In this document: positions 58,248 through 64,000 of the stretch, piece after piece
How the letters are laid out: every line of letters starts with the position of its first letter
How positions within the stretch are numbered: the stretch's first letter is position 1
Assembly: GCA_009192285.1 (NCBI GenBank)
Contig: WBVU01000009.1
Span: forward strand, 62,001-126,000
Direction: 5' to 3'
Length of the DNA: 64,000 bases
DNA from: Morchella semilibera
Taxonomy: Eukaryota > Ascomycota > Pezizomycetes > Pezizales > Morchellaceae
Notes under the pieces: generated by a model
The model's database searches: none
Told to the model about the DNA's origin: nothing
Seen by the model: only the letters and a program-made list of their open reading frames with translations
Translations under genes and position numbers: made by a program

Positions 58248-59106
58248 ATGAAGACCTTCTTCCTCCTATCTTCGCTCCTCGCCCTCGCGGCAGCAACCCC
58301 CGTTGACCTCTCCAAGCGTGGTGCTTTCGACAGTTCCTCCCAACTTGGCTCCATCACTGCCGCCCAGCTCGCCCTCGCCGCTCCTGGGTCGGCCTCATGC
58401 GCAAGCGCAAGCTTTGCCAGCGAATGCCACGATGCTAAGAAGGCCACCCCGCTCCTCAACGATGCCTTCAAGAAGTACAAGCAGACCACCCTCGGCGAGA
58501 TTGCGGCACTGGTGGGTCTCATGGCGCTGGAGAGCGGGGACTTCCAGTATAATGAAAATCACTTCCCGGGAAGGCCAGGACAGGGCAGTATGTGCACCCT
58601 CTCTCCCTCTAGCTGTCTAATTGATTGTGGGTGGTGACTGACGTGCGCGATAGCCAAGGCGATGCTCATGTTCAACTTCATCTACGAATATGCATACGCC
58701 CAGGAGGAACTCAAAGAAAAGACTCTTGAGCTCGGCGGTGGGAAGAAGCTTTCTCTCACATTCGACACCGTCTCCTCCGTGCCGGAGGATAAGCAGAAGG
58801 CTATCCGGGCGCAAGTCCTCGCCGACAAGTAAGTTTTCTGGCCCTATCCCGTTTTCCTTGCTGCGTACTAACACCCATAATAGATACACCTTTGGCGCAG
58901 CATCCTGGTTCCTCACAACCTGCAAGCCAGAGGTCCAAGACGGTGTCAAGAAGGGTGGCTTCAAGGGCTTCCAGACATACATGCAGGACTGCGTTGGCAC
59001 CGGGGAGTTGAAAGTTACTGACGAGAGAGGTGTCAAGTGGTGCGCGGCGGTGAAGGCCCTTAAATCTCAGGGCATGGAAATGCCGGCGGAGTGCGGTAGC
59101 GCGTAA
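58248..59106 (+). CDS. Secreted protein with ESG motif, possibly lysozyme-fold
   Basis: Exons 58248-58587, 58654-58828 and 58884-59106 give 245 residues. The signal peptide (FLLSSLLALAAA, then TPVDLSKR) ends in a Kex2-like KR site. The mature chain starts with a Ser/Ala-rich segment and CASASFASEC. The core is EIAALVGLMALESGDFQYNE followed by HFPGRPGQGT, then KAMLMFNFIYEYAY. A later part has ASWFLTTCKPEVQDG and YMQDCVGT and ends KWCAAVKAL...PAECGSA, giving six or seven Cys that could pair. The ALESG segment resembles the catalytic Glu-Ser of lytic transglycosylases, but that link is my inference. I know this as a type of conserved secreted ascomycete protein without a firm function. Confidence 0.82.
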
Positions 59107-60805
59107 ATGGATAAGCATTCGGGAAGGCCTGTTTGATTTTATATATAGATAGGGTATCTTTACAATCTTTTTGTTTCCTTTATTTCTTACTTTGTTCTTT
59201 TTCTTTCATTGTATGTACCTTCTCTACATATTAGCTGGGCTGTTTGAGCCCGTGAAAAGAGAATACTAGATCTTTTCACATACCATATTAGTCTCTATCT
59301 CTTAACTAAAGACCCCTCTCCGTATATGTACCCGGTAAAACCCCTACCAACCCTACCGGAAAACGTTCACCGACAATAGCACACCGGATTCCGAACCAAC
59401 CACCCCAACGCGAAAGGAACAGCAGCGTCAATTCGAGGTCTAAGAAAGGCGTAGCTCTTGAGCGTATAGTGTTGGGTAGTATTCGTAGAGAGATGTGTCG
59501 GTCTGCCTCCCGCCGGTGGGGGTTGGACTGGGTGAGTAGTATAGTACTGCTGTGCCGCTCGATTGTAACAGAACCCTAACCCTGAGTTACCTAAGCGGAA
59601 TCAGCCGATAGATGGACGCAATAAATGTCGGGGATGGATTTAATCAAGGTTGGGCGAGAAGCATTGGATCTGTTGTTTGTTCTTGCTATTGAGACGTGCG
59701 GTTGGATAGGGCATGCATCGAACTCTGAGCCATGAAGCTTGAGCGGGGGACCGGAGCGGCGTAAATTACAATCCGGTGGTCGGTCTCGGGGGTGGCGCCT
59801 GTAGATGTAGGTTCTGTGTGCCCTTAATAGTAAAGGAAAAGCGTCGACTGATACGTGTGCTGATCTTTATCTTAGGCCTGGAGTAAATATGTGATTTACG
59901 CACAGGTCCTATTTTTCTGATAGTCCCCTTATAAAAGATGTACATATTTAGCTTTTCCGTGGGTTCGGCTGGGTGTACGTTTGGGTGATGGGATGGGTTT
60001 GCAATGTGTGAGCTTGTGGTGCGTTTCTTTTTTGTTAATACAGTCAAGGACCTGTAAAGGCCTATAAGGAGCATATTTTTTGGATTCTCGGGATTCAACT
60101 TTTTCTTCCTTGTAGTGGGCAGAGGAAAAGGGCGTGGATTGGTATAGGGCGGGGCGGGTTGGGAGTAGGGAATGTCATAGTAAAGGGTATGTAAAAGGAA
60201 AAGGTAACAAGTTTTCAATAGACGCAGTGCCCCATCAAACGCATTCCATGTGTCTTTCCCCAGGTGCTTTGTGCGAGGTGTGTAGTAGTTGATGTGTTTT
60301 CTTTCCGCTGGCCATGGGGAAACATATTCGGGAAATATAAATAGAGATGTTGCTAGTAATGGTGATTATCGACCTTGATAGGGTTGGGTTTGACGTTTCT
60401 GATGCTTAGTAACTCTTATTAGCACGCTTGATCGGTGATCCCCTATAATTATATACCCTTAAATGATTCCTTTGTTCGGTTCCGGGGTGTTTTTTTTTTT
60501 CCCGCGCCCCGCAGGGAATCTGTTTAGTCCCCTATATATAGGCCCGGTGACAATATAGTAAGAATTATAAACATTTATCCTCTTAGTAAGGTTGACTTTA
60601 AGATAGACCCGGTACTTACTAGCGGCGCGCGGGGTTGGTGAACGAGCTAAAGCCTCCAGGATTACTGGTCATACAAGTTAAGAAAGGTACAGACTGTAGT
60701 CGACCTGTCCTTAATAGCACGCAGAAGGCTTCTTGTGGTGTTTTATAATTTGGGTACCTGCATAACCAGCCTGTAAGCTTATGCAGCCAACCGATCGAGA
60801 GTCAG

Positions 60806-60862
60806 TCGAGTGACGGTCCATGACTCGAGTGACACCTCGTGATCCGAGTGATGTTTTATGAA
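60806..60862 (-). repeat. Three tandem 19-bp ATCAY...TCACTCG(G/A) units
   Basis: Units at 60806-60824, 60825-60843 and 60844-60862 have an exact 19-bp period. On the minus strand they read TTCATAAAACATCACTCGG, ATCACGAGGTGTCACTCGA and GTCATGGACCGTCACTCGA. Single copies of the same motif occur at 4476, 8305, 47718, 52845 and 53101. Confidence 0.8.
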
Positions 60863-63000
60863 GCGTGCCATATCCCATGATCCGTTGTTTTACTTGCAAT
60901 GATCAAGTCCTTTAGTGCGATGTGAAGGAATTGAAGTGTAATCGTTAGATAATTACTTACATAGGTTTTGACGTCACGGTTTAGTAGTATAAACCGCTTG
61001 GCTACGGTGCCATGACTTATTTGTGCTCGCGATAACGTTTATGAATTAAGAACAAGGTCGGAAGTGAATTAGTGCAACTGTCTGAAGCCGTTGCAAGCAC
61101 TCATTTACAAGTAGACCTACCTGAGGCAAATAGGCTGCCTTTGTTATACTGGTTGGTTCTTTATGCCCCCCGAAAGGTGGAATGTAGAACCAGGATTTTA
61201 CGGTAATGATAGTTTGATGGGGCGGTTCCATGGCCACCTGAATGTTTATAAAGATTATAAATAATGGTGGTGGAGATTGTGGGGGAAGCCCATTCTTTTA
61301 GTCACATTTAGGCCTTTGGTTTGGGGAGCTAATGGTTGGCCAAACAACCAAAGTTTTCATAAGCCATGGCCTAACCTAGTAATGCCAAACTTCTGTATGG
61401 CAAAGCCGGAATAGACGCGCCAGGAGAAAACCAAGGGCTTGATTGGGGAGGGAGGAGGGGGTACGGTACTTTTACTGGTCTGAGTTGTTGATTGAAAGGA
61501 GGGATCGAGGAGATAATCTAAAGGTTAACCGGCCACTCTTGAGAAGATTTATAGAAGGGAAAGGATTTGGATTTTGTATACTGGCCATGAGCCGTTGAAA
61601 TTGAAAGGAACTTGCTGCGGCGTAACTTGAACTCTGAGTGCTAGTCACCCCGCTGCTGTTCACCCCGGGCCCATATATTCTCACAAAACCAAACCTCACA
61701 CTAGGAAAAGCTCAGAATCACTTCCCGCGGGGTTCTCAGAGCCGTAGAATCCAAACTCGCCATCATTGGTTGCACACACACTAAAAGAACTTACATCTCG
61801 GGTTCGTGCGGTGTGGGGGAGCTGGGGGGCTGTACTGTCGGTTGCTACGGCCCGGGGGGTGGATGCGTTCGGTGTATATAACGGGCTATACTAACTCGTA
61901 AATGTAGCCCATCATTGATACTTCTACACCTCACTTCCATAGCAAAAGGCGGTTTACCTATTAGTGATGTATACTAACCTTAAATGCCCAAGCGTACGGT
62001 TTACCATCTCGATATAAGATGCGTATCGGGGGGAAGACAGGAGGAGTACGCCTTTCTGAAGGACGGATGCATTTTGGCGTTCCTGCGTGTCCATTCGGTG
62101 ACCTCGCCCGCGCACACGTACGTACTAGATCAAGCTCAATTCTCGCTGATGTTGGAATGCGTGTGGAACTAGTTCCGTGCACTATTGCTCTACATGTGTG
62201 GTACCAATTGCAAAGAGGTGAGTGTATCTAGTATCTTGTCTTCCGATGGCATTAATTGCAGTGTTGCTGCGGTATTTCTATTGTACACATTACACCCCCT
62301 TTCTAGTTATAGTACTGTAGTGGTGGGCGTGCATGAGGGATATGAGACTTGCTCTGATTCACCTTTTTAGATATGAGAGGACCGGGTCTTATGTTGGCGA
62401 ATTTAAGCCGTGGTAAGTTGGATTACATATATCAGTACATTAAACAGTACGACAACGTAAAGATGTTGGCGAGTACAGGGTGTACACTAGGCCATTACTC
62501 GCTGAAATAGGCCTACGATACTTGATGGTTTGACAATCTCAAAACAATTAAGGGGTATCATAAATTACATATGTACTACATGAGAATTAGACAAATTAAG
62601 CCAAAGGAATGTGGATAACGTATCTGCGTGTGGCCCATGCGCGGACTATAAAAGGTGGTCGATGATAGACCTAAGAATATCTTGTAAAAAATACATGTAT
62701 AATACAATCGCATTGGAGTCAATTATGTGTATTACAGGAATACATAATGCAATATTTGTATAGAAGTACGTATATAGCTATAAAGGCGGTGGCTAAATAT
62801 GGGGGGTACACTACCTTAGGCTTAGCCTGACTAGTAAGCGGTCGGTGAAGTAACGACGCAGCTTATAAAAGGGAGGAGAACAAACCCGCAATGGGAGGCA
62901 GGGGGAACTTTCTCTCGCTCAAACTCGTGGGATCGAGCTGGCCCTGGGTACTCACAGAATGGGCAATATTCAAGGGAGATGTTGGTATACATGTACCCCG

Positions 63001-63207
63001 GGGGTCCTCAAAGTGATGCAACGGCGACAAAAACCACTAACTTCGCAGCTACTGGCCACCATGCCCAAAATTCGGGAATCAATTCATATATGTCGAATTA
63101 CATCAGGCGGATCTATATAATAATAGTAAATGGAAATACAAATGAAAAAAAGTGACTGGGCCTAGCTTTGATGAATATTGAGCCCGCTGCATCACTTTAA
63201 GGACCCC
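63001..63207. mobile_element. MITE copy 1 with ~20-bp terminal inverted repeats
   Basis: The left end GGGGTCCTCAAAGTGATGCA and right end TGCATCACTTTAAGGACCCC are inverted copies with one mismatch. No coding capacity. The left end adjoins a CCCCGGGGG palindrome after TACATGTA. No clear target duplication was identified. Confidence 0.75.
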
Positions 63208-63735
63208 AATTATAATTATGGAGTGAAACTTACTGCCCATATTAATGGTGTGATAGCCACCATTGCCCAGATGGCGGGTATCCTCCCGACAGACCAACAC
63301 ACGCATGGGCACACGATCTCTAGTGGGCCGTGCTGCCCCCGGTCTTTATCATTGCAGAGAGTCACTATTCAGCTGCAGGAGTTTGTGCTGAAGCGTATAT
63401 AGGTAAAGGTGAGTTAGCTGACATCTTGATCAGTATTCATGATCTTGGTTCTGGGCTAAGGATCTGGAGTGTACTACGTAGGAGAAACGTCTGTATTGAT
63501 ATTCATGATCCTCTAGATTGGCTATATACGTGAACTTCAGTTCTAGTGGGGCTATATCCTGGCCTATTTGGCCGCTTCCAAACTATTTTCGCCGCTATCA
63601 TAGTCTTGGAAGCTGCGAGTTCTGCATTACGTGTGGTCTAGTATTGTGTAAATACATTGCGCTTTTGATACCTGGCAAGACAAGCGTATTCTCATGGCAT
63701 ATACTTGTATAATGTTGCCACAATCATGTACCCCG

Positions 63736-63961
63736 GGGGCCCTCAAAGTGATGCAATGGCGACAAAGAACCACAATTTCGCAGCTACTAGCCATCATGCC
63801 CCAAAGGTTGGAGGTGGTTTGTGTAGGTCAAATCAAGTTTCGTTAGACAGGGCTGTATAATAGAACGTGGAAACAAAAACAAAAAACGTTAACTGGGTCT
63901 AGCATTTATGGTGACCGCAACTCCAGAGTATTGGCCTCGTTACGTCACTGCAAGGATCCCC
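63736..63961. mobile_element. MITE copy 2, diverged
   Basis: Aligns along its length with 63001-63207: the same left end (GGGCCCTCAAAGTGATGCAA), shared GGCGACAAA and TTCGCAGCTACT, and a worn right end (GTCACTGCAAGGATCCCC). The same CATGTACCCCGGGGG sequence precedes both copies, so the repeated unit extends a little left of the inverted repeat. Confidence 0.7.
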
Positions 63962-64000
63962 GAGATACATCATAAAGAAACGGATGAGACCACTGCGAAT

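Larger units (their letters stand above)
59107..64000. other. Gene-poor region
   Basis: No gene supported in nearly 5 kb. Contents: a CCCTAACCCT fragment at 59574, a three-unit 19-bp array at 60806-60862, TACATGTA at 62692 and 62988, and two copies of a MITE (63001 and 63736). The longest frame (minus, 59766-60218) is basic and low-complexity and lacks splice or homology support. Confidence 0.5.

Noticed and set aside
59766-60218. 150-codon minus-strand frame
   Set aside because: Basic, Pro/Thr/Lys-rich, no family features or splice context. Likely chance in AT-rich DNA.
1-64000. tRNA or rRNA genes
   Set aside because: I looked for TTCGAATC-type T-arms and paired acceptor stems and found none convincing. 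A covariance-model scan would settle it.

Overview
The window is nuclear DNA of a filamentous ascomycete. Nearly every gene carries several GT-AG introns of about 47-120 nt with ctaac-like branch sites, start sites sit behind pyrimidine-rich leaders, and the proteins include mitochondrial, secretory and checkpoint proteins in fungal form. The many mobile elements, long gene-poor AT-rich spacers and an ankyrin/CorA-type protein suggest a repeat-rich Pezizomycotina genome, perhaps truffle-like. That last step is inference; no rRNA or other lineage marker is present.

Layout. 0-11 kb: an alternative NADH dehydrogenase (2.3-4.3 kb), the mitochondrial GatB amidotransferase subunit (6.1-8.3 kb) and a Ser/Thr-rich GPI-anchored surface protein on the minus strand (9.4-10.5 kb). 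11-15 kb: weak coding relics, a small coiled-coil protein and a 246-bp MITE. 15.1-27.7 kb: a minus-strand Ty3/gypsy LTR retrotransposon with 305-bp LTRs that look identical and an ACGT target duplication, inserted in a short reading frame. About 4.1 kb of its interior is present twice, joined at a single N (23308), which looks like an assembly artefact. 28-32 kb: prefoldin subunit 5 (minus) and Rad9 (plus), divergent around a Tc1/mariner-type MITE, then an unknown coiled-coil protein. 33.2-40.1 kb: three Helitrons head to tail, the middle one carrying a Rep/helicase gene. 41.4-46.7 kb: a roughly 1,550-residue protein with about 25 near-identical ankyrin repeats and a C-terminal CorA-like channel domain. 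48-59 kb: a mitochondrial PPR protein, a CREG/PNPOx-like flavoprotein, an RBR-type ubiquitin ligase, a SARAF-like calcium-entry regulator and a secreted protein with an ESG motif. 59-64 kb: gene-poor, with two copies of another MITE.

The host genes do not form a cluster. Several serve mitochondria (NADH oxidation, Gln-tRNA amidation, PPR RNA binding) but they are separate transcription units. The main oddities are: two short dispersed motifs (the palindrome TACATGTA, about 28 copies, and a 19-bp ATCAY...ATCACTCGG motif with a 19-bp-period tandem array), the tandem Helitrons with an array of intron/exon-like units, the homogenised ankyrin array, two apparent GC-AG introns, and a run of single-base homopolymer frameshifts that probably reflect consensus errors rather than decay.

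Gene models were spliced by hand from reading frame, splice sites and family knowledge; no search was run.
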